64,000 bases of DNA from assembly GCF_001544875.2 (NCBI RefSeq), contig NZ_FCOA02000003.1:62001-126000 (forward strand). Direction: 5' to 3'. Origin of the DNA: Caballeronia hypogeia. Its GTDB lineage: Bacteria > Pseudomonadota > Gammaproteobacteria > Burkholderiales > Burkholderiaceae. Both the position numbers and the translations under genes were made by a program. Shown here in pieces: positions 47,599-56,297 of the stretch. The notes under the pieces were generated by a model. The model was not told the DNA's origin. It ran no database searches and saw only the letters and a program-made list of their open reading frames with translations. How positions within the stretch are numbered: the stretch's first letter is position 1; each line of letters begins with the position of its first letter.

Positions 47599-49011
47599 TC
47601 AACCCAGATGCGAGTGCTGCGCCTTGTACAACTCCCTGAAGGTGCGTCCGACCGGCGCGGGCATGTCGCGCGTGCCCGTCCAGCCAGCACCGAACGGCAG
47701 CCGCGAGATCGCCCTCCTGTCGCCGCCCATGCGTTCGAGCACACGCACGGCGAGCTTCGTGAACAGCGCATACGCGACCGGCCGCTTCGCCAGATAGCCC
47801 CAGAAAGCGAGCGCGATGCGCTCCCCGCGCGGACGCAGACGCCGCTCCACCTGTTTTTCGCGCAGCTTGCGCAGCAGATCCGACAGCGGAATGCCAACCG
47901 GGCACACGCTGTTGCATTCACCGCAGAGCGTCGCGGCCTGCGGCAGATCCAGCGCCCGGTCGATGCCCACATAAGCCGGCGTGAGCACCGACCCCATCGG
48001 CCCCGGATATACCCAGCCATACGCATGCCCGCCGATCTTCTGATAGACCGGGCAATGATTCATGCACGCCCCGCAGCGGATACAGCGCAGCATCTCCTGA
48101 AACTCGCCGCCGATGAGTCCGGTGCGCCCGCCATCGACCAGCACGAAATACATGTGCTCGGGGCCGTCCGTTTCGTCCGGCGCACGCGGCCCGGTCAGCA
48201 GCGAAAAATAGTTCGAGATGGTCTGCCCCGTGGCCGAGCGCGGCAGCAGGCGCATCGCGGTCGCGAGGTCTTCCAGCGTCGGCAGCACCTTTTCGATGCC
48301 CGTCACCGCAACATGCACGCGCGGCATGACCGTGCACATGCCTTCGTTGCCCTCGTTGGTCACGACGGCGACCGATCCCGTCTCCGCGATGATGAAGTTG
48401 CCGCCCGTCACGCCCATGTCCGCCGACATGAAATGCGGTCGCAGCATCTCGCGCGCCTCGTGCGTCATTTCGGGGATGTCGGTCAGGCGCGGCCGGTTGT
48501 GCGTCTTCGCGAAGAGATCGGCGATCTCGTCCTTATCCTTGTGCACGACCGGCGCGATGATGTGGCTCGGCGGCTCGTTGTCGTTGATCTGCAGGATGTA
48601 TTCGCCGAGATCGGTCTCGATGGACTGCACGCCCATCTCGCCGAGCACGCGGTTCAGTTGCATCTCCTCCGACACCATGGACTTGGTCTTGATGACCTTT
48701 TTGACATCGTGCTTGCGCGCGATGTCGGCCACGAGCCGCGCCGCGTCCTGCGTCGATTCCGCGTAGAGCACGGTGGCGCCGCGCCGCGTCGCTTCGCGCT
48801 CGAAGGTTTCGAGCCAGACATCGAGATTCTCGAGCGCGCGGTTGCGGCGCTCCTTGAGCGCGGCGCGCGTCGCCTCGAAGTCGATGTCGCGCACCGCGCT
48901 CGCCCGCGCGCTCACGAACTTGGTCGAGAGCTTCGTGAGGTTCCGCTGCAGGCGCTCGTCGGCGAGCTTGTTGCCCGCGCGCGCCTTGAAGTGCATCGTC
49001 TGGACTTGCAT
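47599..49011 (-). CDS. lutB: LutB-like iron-sulfur protein of lactate utilisation
   Basis: A protein of 470 residues. The N-terminal LUD domain (about 60-290) includes NEGNEGMCTVMPRVHVAVTG, and the C-terminal part holds two 4Fe-4S motifs: CIRCGACMNHCPVY and CGECNSVCPVGIPL. LutB works with LutA and LutC as an L-lactate dehydrogenase complex. It follows lutA by 13 bases. No lutC follows; the next gene on the right-hand side is unrelated and convergent. Confidence 0.92.
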   Translation of the reverse strand: MQVQTMHFKARAGNKLADERLQRNLTKLSTKFVSARASAVRDIDFEATRAALKERRNRALENLDVWLETFEREATRRGATVLYAESTQDAARLVADIARKHDVKKVIKTKSMVSEEMQLNRVLGEMGVQSIETDLGEYILQINDNEPPSHIIAPVVHKDKDEIADLFAKTHNRPRLTDIPEMTHEAREMLRPHFMSADMGVTGGNFIIAETGSVAVVTNEGNEGMCTVMPRVHVAVTGIEKVLPTLEDLATAMRLLPRSATGQTISNYFSLLTGPRAPDETDGPEHMYFVLVDGGRTGLIGGEFQEMLRCIRCGACMNHCPVYQKIGGHAYGWVYPGPMGSVLTPAYVGIDRALDLPQAATLCGECNSVCPVGIPLSDLLRKLREKQVERRLRPRGERIALAFWGYLAKRPVAYALFTKLAVRVLERMGGDRRAISRLPFGAGWTGTRDMPAPVGRTFRELYKAQHSHLG

Positions 49012-49024
49012 GTGATCGCCCTCC

Positions 49025-49762
49025 TTACGATGCCGTGCGCGGCACGTCGCCCGCGAGCACCTGCGCGATATGCAGAACGCGTGTCGTCGTGTCGCCGGTG
49101 CGGCGCAAGCGGCCTTCGATGTTCAGCATGCAGCCAAGATCACCGAGCACGACCGTGTCCGACCCGCTCGCCTTGATGTTGGCGCACTTCTCGTCGACGA
49201 TCGCGGTCGAGATATCCCCGTACTTCACCGCGAAAGTGCCGCCGAAGCCGCAGCAATGCTCGCAGCCGGCCATCTCGGTCACCGCCACGCCGGCTTGCGA
49301 CAGCAACTCGCGCGGCTGCGATTTCACACCGAGCTCGCGCAGGCCCGAGCAGGAATCGTGATACGTCACCATGCCGTCGAACGCGCCGGGCTCCATGCGC
49401 GCCTTCGCGACCGTCACGAGGAAATCGGTCAGTTCGAATACGCGCGGCTGCAGGCGCGCGAAGCGGTTCATCAACTGGGGATCGTCACGAAAGAGATCGC
49501 CGTAGTGCGCGCGGATCATGCCGCCGCAGGAACCCGAGGGCACGACCACGTAATCGAACTCCTCGAACTCGCGCAGCGTTTTTTCGGCGAGATCGCGGGC
49601 GAGCGGCCGGTCGCCCGAGTTGTAGGCTGGCTGGCCGCAGCAGGTCTGCGAAGGCGGCACGACGACTTCAAAGCCGGCGCGCTCGATCAGCTTGATGACC
49701 GAGAAGCCGATCTCGGGGCGCATCATGTCGACGAGACACGTGACGAATAGTCCGACTCGCAT
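49025..49762 (-). CDS. lutA: LutA-like (Fe-S)-binding protein of lactate utilisation
   Basis: A protein of 245 residues with the two CCG domains of LutA/GlpC-like proteins: FVTCLVDMMRPEIG, SQTCCGQPAYNSGD, SCSGLRELG, and CEHCCGFGGTFAVKYG. The ATG at 49762 starts directly with MRVGLFVTCLVD, the family N-terminus. Divergent from an IclR-type regulator, 179 bases apart. Confidence 0.92.
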   Translation of the reverse strand: MRVGLFVTCLVDMMRPEIGFSVIKLIERAGFEVVVPPSQTCCGQPAYNSGDRPLARDLAEKTLREFEEFDYVVVPSGSCGGMIRAHYGDLFRDDPQLMNRFARLQPRVFELTDFLVTVAKARMEPGAFDGMVTYHDSCSGLRELGVKSQPRELLSQAGVAVTEMAGCEHCCGFGGTFAVKYGDISTAIVDEKCANIKASGSDTVVLGDLGCMLNIEGRLRRTGDTTTRVLHIAQVLAGDVPRTAS

Positions 49763-49941
49763 GTGGAGCGTTTCCTGTTTTGTAGAAGTGATTGAACGCA
49801 GGCCGATTATCCGCGAAAACGCCCGGCGCACAGCGCGCGAGCGAAACGCATGCGTTCTCTGCTTCTAAGCAGCGTTCGCTTTTTCACGATACGAGATACA
49901 ATGGCCGTTCCGCTGTTTGACGCATCAACCGATTTTTCACG

Positions 49942-50757
49942 ATGAGCGACACGAACCCGGAATCCAAAACGTCCATTCAGGTTATCGAGCGCATGATGCG
50001 TCTCCTCGACGCCCTTGCCGACCACACCGACCCTGTCAGCCTGAAAGAGCTCGCCCAGAGCACGGACCTGCATCCGTCCACGGCGCATCGCATCCTGAAC
50101 GACATGGTGCTGTGCCGTGTCGTGGACCGGTCCGATCCCGGCACCTATCGGCTGGGCATGCGGTTGCTCGAACTCGGCAATCTCGTGAAGGCGCGCCTTT
50201 CCGTGCGCGAAGCCGCGATGCCGCCAATGCGCGAGCTGCATCGTCAGACCGGGCAGACCGTCAACCTCTCCGTGCGGCAAGGCGATGAGATCGTCTATAT
50301 CGAGCGCGCGTATTCGGAGCGTTCGGGCATGCAGGTCGTGCGCGCGATAGGCGGACGGGCGCCCTTGCATCTGACTTCGGTCGGCAAGCTCTTTCTCGCC
50401 GCCGACGAAGCGTCGCGGGTGCGCGCGTACGCCATGCGCACGGGTCTTTCGGGCCACACGCAGAACAGCATCACCGATCTCGCCAAGCTCGAGCGTGAGT
50501 TGTCGCTGGTTCGTCAGCAGGCCTGCGCGCGCGACAACGAGGAACTCGAACTCGGCGTGCGCTGTATCGCGGCAGGCATTTATGACGACACCGGACGGCT
50601 GGTGGCCGGCCTGTCGCTTTCCGCGCCGGCAGACCGCCTGCAGGACGCCTGGCTCAAGCAACTGAGCCACACGGCGCTCGAAATCTCGCAATCGCTGGGC
50701 TATCACCCGGAACAGGCAGCCGCCGACGCGCAGCCGGCACAGCACGCGCATCGCTGA
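49942..50757 (+). CDS. IclR-family transcriptional regulator
   Basis: A protein of 271 residues. The N-terminal winged helix (about 10-75: SIQVIERMMRLLDALADHTDPVSLKELAQ in order) precedes the IclR effector domain (about 85-255) with ELELGVRCIAAGIYDDTG. It is divergent from lutAB, so control of lactate genes is likely but inferred. A clear terminator follows. Confidence 0.93.
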   Translation: MSDTNPESKTSIQVIERMMRLLDALADHTDPVSLKELAQSTDLHPSTAHRILNDMVLCRVVDRSDPGTYRLGMRLLELGNLVKARLSVREAAMPPMRELHRQTGQTVNLSVRQGDEIVYIERAYSERSGMQVVRAIGGRAPLHLTSVGKLFLAADEASRVRAYAMRTGLSGHTQNSITDLAKLERELSLVRQQACARDNEELELGVRCIAAGIYDDTGRLVAGLSLSAPADRLQDAWLKQLSHTALEISQSLGYHPEQAAADAQPAQHAHR

Positions 50758-50775
50758 AATCGCGCGGCAAAAACT

Positions 50776-50811
50776 AAAAAGGGATTCGTCTTTCGACGAA
50801 TCCCTTTTTTC
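50776..50811 (+). terminator. Rho-independent terminator after the IclR gene
   Basis: Stem AAAAAGGGATTCGTC/GACGAATCCCTTTTT with a four-base loop TTTC. Symmetric A/T runs; it can also serve the convergent PBP7 gene. Confidence 0.9.
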
Positions 50812-50832
50812 TGCTGGCTACGGAATCAGCGC

Positions 50833-52026
50833 TTACGGATTCGCGCCGCCGCCCATGTCGGCGCTCATGATGTGCGGCTCGCCCAGCGTGTCGAGATACG
50901 AACGCAGACGGCCGGCATCGGCGAAGCGCGAGTACTTGCCGTAGGAGTCGAGCAGGACGATCACGACCGGACGGCCATTCACGTTGGCCTGCATGACGAG
51001 GCATTCGCCCGCTTCGTTGATGAAGCCCGTCTTCTGCAGACCGATGTCCCACGACGCGTTGCGGATCAGCGCATTCGTGCTGTTGTAGGCCAGATTGCGC
51101 TTGCCGGTGAAGACATCGTAGCTGCGATCGGTCGAGAACTTGCGGATCAGCGGATATTGATACGCCGCGTTGACCATCTTCACGAGGTCCCGCGCGCTCG
51201 ACACGTTCTGGCTCGTCAGGCCGGTGGAATTCTCGAAGTGCGTGTCGGACATGCCGAGCGACTTCGCCTTCGCGTTCATCGCGGCGATGAACGCCGGGCG
51301 ACCGCCCGGGTAATAACGCGACAGTGCCGCCGCCGCGCGATTTTCCGAAGCCATCAGCGCGATATGCAGCATGTCCTCGCGATTCAGCGTCGAGCCGACC
51401 GCCAGACGCGAGCCGGTGAACTTCTCGTAGTCGCGATCTTCGTCGGTGACGGTGAGCTCGTCGGTGAGCGGCATGTGCGAATCGAGCGCGACCATGGCCG
51501 TCATCAGCTTGGTGATGGACGCGATCGGCACGACGGCGCGCGAGTTCTTGTCGAAGAGCGTTTCGGAGGTGTTCTGGTCGACCACATAGGCGACGCTCGA
51601 GCGCAGCGCGAGGCTGTCGGGCGTGTCATGCAGACCGAACGCCTGGCCGACCGAAGGCGAGCGCGGCTGGAACGCGACCGCATGTACCGACGCGCGGCGC
51701 GCGTGCGGCTCCATGCGATACGCGACGCGGCGCTTGCGCGACGCGCGGGGTGCATCTTCGTCGTCATCGGCAGCGGCGACCTTTGCTGCTTTCGCGGGCT
51801 TCGGCGCCTTCAATGACGTCTTCGCGACGCGCGCGGGTTTTTCGGTCTTGGCGCTGGACTTTGCGACTTTCTTTTCGGACTTGGTGGCGGTGGCGGTCTT
51901 TGCGAGGGCTTCAGCCGGAGCCGCTGCGAAGGACGTCGCTACTGCGATGGAGACGGCAATGGACAATGCGGAGCGCACCGCCACGCCATGCACCACCTTC
52001 AACGACGAAAACATTTCGGTTTTCAT
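50833..52026 (-). CDS. pbpG: D-alanyl-D-alanine endopeptidase (PBP7-like)
   Basis: A periplasmic protein of 397 residues that cuts peptidoglycan cross-links. The serine-protease motifs are SITK (IASITKLMTAMVAL), the SxN motif (ASENRAAAALSRYY) and KTGF (LQKTGFINEAGEC). The signal peptide is followed by an unusual Lys/Ala-rich linker of about 60 residues (SEKKVAKSSAKTEKPARVAK). The ATG at 52026 starts the signal peptide; a start at 52143 is unlikely. Confidence 0.88.
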   Translation of the reverse strand: MKTEMFSSLKVVHGVAVRSALSIAVSIAVATSFAAAPAEALAKTATATKSEKKVAKSSAKTEKPARVAKTSLKAPKPAKAAKVAAADDDEDAPRASRKRRVAYRMEPHARRASVHAVAFQPRSPSVGQAFGLHDTPDSLALRSSVAYVVDQNTSETLFDKNSRAVVPIASITKLMTAMVALDSHMPLTDELTVTDEDRDYEKFTGSRLAVGSTLNREDMLHIALMASENRAAAALSRYYPGGRPAFIAAMNAKAKSLGMSDTHFENSTGLTSQNVSSARDLVKMVNAAYQYPLIRKFSTDRSYDVFTGKRNLAYNSTNALIRNASWDIGLQKTGFINEAGECLVMQANVNGRPVVIVLLDSYGKYSRFADAGRLRSYLDTLGEPHIMSADMGGGANP

Positions 52027-52801
52027 TAGTGTTCTGTTGGGCGGCTGGAGGGTACCGCCAAGTGTAGTGAAGCTACGAAATTTAAGCAATATTAAGCACT
52101 TATCGGAACTCGTTAATCCGAGTTGTAAGCCGCGATTGCTCAACGCTGATCAAGAACGCGCCCCGATCGGAAAAAACGATCGCATCGGCGAAACAGTTCT
52201 GCCAATAGCGCGCTTTTCTACACGACGTCAAACGCTCTATCGGCAAAAATTTCCACGACTTTAGTCGGGCTGGTGGGCCAGAACAGACAAACTGCGGGAG
52301 TTTCGGATCGGGAATGGTATCGCTCGGACCTCGTGAGGACACGCGGCGAATCGGGCAGACGAAATGTTAACGTTTCTTCAACAATTTGGTGTACGGCCAC
52401 ATCCTAAAAATAAGACGGACTTGAGACCCTTCTTGTTTTTGCACCGCCGCAGGACCGGGGCCAGCACCGGCGGCGAAACATCAAATGGTCATCTGAGCGT
52501 GCTTTCATCGGCATCGGAAGGCTGCGCGGCCACGTCCCGAAGCCTTGTCGAGCCTCGCGACCGAGGGTTTTCACGGACCGCTTTGCAGCCTTACCAAAGA
52601 GCAAATAAGTCTTTGTTTAAAAAGCATTTTGCTCGATTTGTGCGGCGCACAAAAAGTGCTTGACATCCATCGGAATATCGCTAAAATTGGTTCTCATGTT
52701 GCGACGCACCAATCGCGGTTGCACTAACCGGCCAGGTTGATCGCGCCGGAATCTACCCAAACCACGACCCGCATCTGATGGGTCGGCCTTAGGAGCCTGA
52801 G
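52027..52801. other. Long intergenic region between pbpG and the phasin gene
   Basis: About 775 bases with no supported gene. It contains the strong phasin promoter near its right end and the pbpG promoter at its left. Frames such as plus 52364-52663 have no protein character. Confidence 0.45.
52660..52687 (+). promoter_or_regulatory. Sigma-70 promoter upstream of the phasin gene
   Basis: TTGACA (52660-52665), 16-base spacer, TAAAAT (52682-52687). A near-consensus pair about 115 bases before the phasin start, leaving a 5' leader of roughly 105 bases. Confidence 0.75.
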
Positions 52802-53377
52802 ATGACGCTGTTGACCCCCGAGCAAATCGCCGCTGCACAGAAAGCCAACTTCGACACGCTGTTCGGTCTGACGAACAAGGCGTTCGAAGGCGTCGAAAAG
52901 CTGGTCGAACTGAACCTGCAAGTCGTCAAGTCGACGCTGGCAGAAAGCCAGGAAAACGCACAGCGCGCGCTGTCGGTGAAGGACGCGCAAGAACTGCTCG
53001 CGCTGCAAGCCAGCCTGACGCAGCCGGTCGCTGAAAAGGTGCTGTCGTACGGCCGTCACCTGTATGAAATCGCATCGGCCACGCAAGCCGAATTCGCCCG
53101 CGTCGCGGAAGCGCAGTACGAAGAGCAGAACCGCAAGGTGCAAACGCTCGTCGACAACGTCGCCAAGAACGCACCGGCTGGTTCGGAAACCGCCGTCGCC
53201 GTGATGAAGTCGGCTATCACCGCCGCCAACACGACCTACGAAACGGTTCACAAGGCAACGAAGCAAGCTGTCGAAATCGCTGAAAGCAACTTCAACGCCG
53301 CCGCCACGGCTGCGACGAAGGCCGCTACGCAAGCGACCGAGCAAGCTTCGCGCGTCGCCAAGAAGTCGGTTGCCTAA
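52802..53377 (+). CDS. phaP: Phasin family protein
   Basis: A protein of 191 residues, the main coat protein of polyhydroxyalkanoate granules. It is Ala/Gln/Glu-rich and almost wholly helical, and starts with [20 protein letters not shown], typical of Burkholderiaceae phasins. TAGGAG precedes the ATG and codon use is strongly biased, matching high expression. A terminator follows. Confidence 0.94.
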   Translation: MTLLTPEQIAAAQKANFDTLFGLTNKAFEGVEKLVELNLQVVKSTLAESQENAQRALSVKDAQELLALQASLTQPVAEKVLSYGRHLYEIASATQAEFARVAEAQYEEQNRKVQTLVDNVAKNAPAGSETAVAVMKSAITAANTTYETVHKATKQAVEIAESNFNAAATAATKAATQATEQASRVAKKSVA

Positions 53378-53424
53378 GTTTGCTTCCGGACTCCGGTCCG
53401 GTTGAAGCAGCACGATTCACGAAG

Positions 53425-53450
53425 AACCCGGCCATCGCGCCGGGTTTTTT
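53425..53450 (+). terminator. Rho-independent terminator after phaP
   Basis: Stem AACCCGGC/GCCGGGTT with loop CATCGC, then a T-run. Confidence 0.88.
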
Positions 53451-53750
53451 GTCGTCCGGCGTTTGCGGTTTGCCCTTCGCCGCTCGCGCCGCGCCAGTAA
53501 AATGTATGGTCAGCCGTCCCTTTGCACCCTCAAACTGTGACCTTAGATAAAGGGTTTGCGCGAATGTATCCGGGCTCAAATGGGCGCGGATCGAGCGCCC
53601 GGCCCTCGATAAGGAGCCGCACCCGACTGTCCTTAAAAGAGGCTCAGTCTCGTGAAGACTGGATCTATTGTCAGGTTTTCAGTCGGGCTGTGAGCCGTTT
53701 ATCTTCATCACAGGTCAGTGATCGCAAAAGCAGGCAGGAAGATAGGTAGT

Positions 53751-53999
53751 TCAAGCGATAGCCGGTTGCGCCCGGTACTCGCCACCTTTGGCCAGAATCG
53801 CCCAAACGATTCTGGCCATTTTGTTGGCAAGCGCGCAAGCGACGACATTGCTGTGGCGGCGCTGCAGTAGCGCCTGCAACCAGCGGCCTAAGGCATCCGT
53901 TCGCCGTTCGGCGTAACGCATCACGGCGCGCGCACCCTGCGCGTGCAAGAAAAAACAATGCTTGCCGAGATCGATGCCGATGAGCGTGGCGTTTGCCAT
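53751..53999 (-). pseudogene. IS110-family transposase remnant with internal deletion
   Basis: An 82-codon frame. Its first part (MANATLIGIDLGKHCFFLHA) is the N-terminal DEDD-like start of IS110 transposases; its last part (NVVACALANKMARIVWAIL, then AKGGEYRAQPA) is the very C-terminus. The roughly 250 residues between are missing, so this is an in-frame internally deleted relic. GGGAGG lies upstream and it could still yield a peptide. Confidence 0.7.
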
Positions 54000-54018
54000 G
54001 GCGGCCTCCCGAAAAAGG

Positions 54019-54054
54019 AAATGGCCCGATTAGCGTAAGCCGATCGGGCCATTT
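54019..54054. repeat. Perfect 12-bp inverted repeat beside the IS110 remnant
   Basis: AAATGGCCCGAT (54019-54030) and ATCGGGCCATTT (54043-54054) with a 12-base spacer. It lies just upstream of the remnant transposase start and may be a leftover IS end or a target palindrome. Confidence 0.65.
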
Positions 54055-54076
54055 CGGACAGGCTGACCATCTCTTC

Positions 54077-54109
54077 AAAGGCGCGCTCCCGTGAAGGAGC
54101 GCGCCTTTT
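54077..54109. terminator. Hairpin after lpdA
   Basis: Stem AAAGGCGCGCTCC/GGAGCGCGCCTTT with a six-base loop, 23 bases beyond the lpdA stop. Short T-run on either strand. Confidence 0.65.
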
Positions 54110-54131
54110 GCGCTTCAGTCAGTGCGCGAGC

Positions 54132-56189
54132 TTACTTCTTGCGTTGCGGCGGCAGATCCGTGCACACGCCTTCGTAAAGCTCCGCCGCCATGCCGACCGA
54201 TTCACCGAGCGTCGGATGCGGATGGATCGTCTTGCCGATGTCGGTGGCATCCGCGCCCATCTCGATCGCGAGACACACTTCGCTGATCAGATCGCCCGCA
54301 TTCAGACCGACGATGCCGCCGCCGATCACGCGATGCGTCTCTTCGTCGAAGATGAGCTTGGTGAAGCCTTCGTCGCGACCGTTGGCGATCGCGCGGCCCG
54401 ACGCCGCCCACGGGAACACAGCCTTGCCGAACTTGATGCCTTCGGCCTTGCACTGCTCTTCCGTCTTGCCGGCCCAGGCCACTTCCGGATCCGTGTAAGC
54501 GACGGACGGAATCTGCAGCGCGTCGAAGTACGCCTTTTCGCCGTGAGCCGCTTCCGCCGCCACATGACCTTCGTGCACGGCCTTGTGCGCGAGCATCGGC
54601 TGGCCGACGAGATCGCCGATCGCGAAGATGTGCGGCACGTTGGTGCGCATCTGCTTGTCGACGTTGATGAAGCCGCGCTCCGTCACCGCGACGCCCGCCT
54701 TGTCCGCACCGATCTTGCCGCCATTCGGGCTGCGGCCGACGGCGAGCAGCACGAGGTCGTAGCGCTGCGGCTCGGCCGGCGCCTTCTCGCCCTCGAACGT
54801 GACGTAGATGCCGTCTTCCTTCGCTTCGGCCTTGGTCGTCTTGGTCTTGAGCATGACGTTCGTGAAGCGCTTGGAGTTGAACTTCTCCCAAACCTTCACG
54901 AGATCGCGATCCGCGCCTTGCATCAGACCGTCGAGCATTTCGACGACATCGATATCCGCGCCGAGCGTCGAATAGACCGTCGCCATTTCCAGGCCGATGA
55001 TGCCGCCGCCCACCACGAGCATGCGCTTGGGCAACTGACGCAGTTCCAGCGCGCCGGTCGAATCGACGACACGCGGATCATCCGGGAAGAACGGCAGCTT
55101 CACCGACTGCGAACCCGCCGCGATGATCGCCTGCTTGAACTTCACGACCTTTTTGCCGTCCGGACCGTTCACTTCCATATGGTTCGGATCAACAAACGTG
55201 CCGACGCCCGTCACGACCTGAACCTTGCGCGCCTTCGCCATGCCCGCGAGACCGCCGGTCAGCTTCTTGACGACGCCTTCCTTGAAGCCGCGCAGCTTGT
55301 CCAGATCGACCTTCGGCTCGCCGAAGCTGATGCCGTGCGACGCAAGCGCTGCCGCTTCATCGATGACGAGCGCAGTGTGCAGCAATGCCTTCGACGGAAT
55401 GCAGCCGACGTTAAGACACACGCCGCCCAGCGTCGAATAGCGTTCGACGAGCACGGTCTTCATGCCGAGGTCCGCCGCGCGGAACGCCGCCGAATAACCG
55501 CCGGGGCCGGCGCCCAGCACGAGCATGTCGCATTCGACGTCCGCCGAACCGGAATAGCTGCCGGCTTGCGGCGCGGGCGTCGGCGCGGCCGCCGCCGGAG
55601 CGGCTTTCTGAGGCGCGGGCGCAGCGGCAGTAGCAGCCGCACCGCCTTCCAGCGTCAGAACGAGCGTGCCCTCCGAAACCGTGTCGCCCACCTTCAGCTT
55701 CACTTCCTTCACCGTGCCGGCGGCGGGCGAAGGCACGTCCATCGTGGCCTTGTCCGATTCGAGCGTGATGAGCGACTGCTCCTTCTCGACCTTGTCGCCC
55801 GGCTTCACGTGCACTTCGATGACCGGAATGTCCTTGAAGTCGCCGATGTCCGGCACCTTCACGTCCTGCACGGCGCCGCCGGCAGCGGGAGCCGCAGCCG
55901 GTGCGGGCGCGGCGGCGGGAACAGCAGCCGGCGACGGCGCGGCAGCCGCGCCGCCGCTTTCGATCATCGCGATGACGGTCCCTTGCGAGACCTTGTCGCC
56001 GACCTTGACCTTCAGTTCCTTGATGGTGCCTGCCACATCGGCCGGCACTTCCATCGTCGCCTTGTCGGTTTCGAGCGTGATGACGCCCTGTTCCTTTTCG
56101 ATGCTGTCGCCGGCCTTGATATGGACTTCGATGACATCGACATCGGAGAAGTCGCCGATGTCGGGTACTTTTAGTTCGACGAGACTCAT
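54132..56189 (-). CDS. lpdA: Dihydrolipoyl dehydrogenase (E3) with two lipoyl domains
   Basis: A protein of 685 residues, the FAD-dependent E3 of the pyruvate dehydrogenase complex. Two lipoyl domains come first: residues 1-80 with lipoyl lysine K43 (ETDKATM) and 108-185 with K147 (ESDKATM), joined by Ala/Pro linkers. The catalytic part starts near 220: FAD motif GAGPGG (226-231) and the redox disulfide GGVCLNVGCIPSK (C258, C263); the C-terminal HPHPTLGES carries the catalytic histidine. E3 proteins usually have none or one lipoyl domain. Third gene after aceE and aceF. Confidence 0.95.
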   Translation of the reverse strand: MSLVELKVPDIGDFSDVDVIEVHIKAGDSIEKEQGVITLETDKATMEVPADVAGTIKELKVKVGDKVSQGTVIAMIESGGAAAAPSPAAVPAAAPAPAAAPAAGGAVQDVKVPDIGDFKDIPVIEVHVKPGDKVEKEQSLITLESDKATMDVPSPAAGTVKEVKLKVGDTVSEGTLVLTLEGGAAATAAAPAPQKAAPAAAAPTPAPQAGSYSGSADVECDMLVLGAGPGGYSAAFRAADLGMKTVLVERYSTLGGVCLNVGCIPSKALLHTALVIDEAAALASHGISFGEPKVDLDKLRGFKEGVVKKLTGGLAGMAKARKVQVVTGVGTFVDPNHMEVNGPDGKKVVKFKQAIIAAGSQSVKLPFFPDDPRVVDSTGALELRQLPKRMLVVGGGIIGLEMATVYSTLGADIDVVEMLDGLMQGADRDLVKVWEKFNSKRFTNVMLKTKTTKAEAKEDGIYVTFEGEKAPAEPQRYDLVLLAVGRSPNGGKIGADKAGVAVTERGFINVDKQMRTNVPHIFAIGDLVGQPMLAHKAVHEGHVAAEAAHGEKAYFDALQIPSVAYTDPEVAWAGKTEEQCKAEGIKFGKAVFPWAASGRAIANGRDEGFTKLIFDEETHRVIGGGIVGLNAGDLISEVCLAIEMGADATDIGKTIHPHPTLGESVGMAAELYEGVCTDLPPQRKK

Positions 56190-56297
56190 GTTGTCCCCTA
56201 AGAGATATGCGGATGGAACCGGCCTCTTGCGATCGACCGGTTCCGCCGTCGGGCGGGATCGCGCGTCCGGACCCGAAGGTCCGCACGCGCGTCACGA

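Noticed and set aside
52364-52663. A 99-codon plus-strand frame before the phasin gene
   Set aside because: It ends inside the phasin promoter, lacks a ribosome binding site and has no protein-like pattern.
54108-56174. A 688-codon plus-strand frame opposite lpdA
   Set aside because: Same artefact; the minus strand encodes a clear E3.
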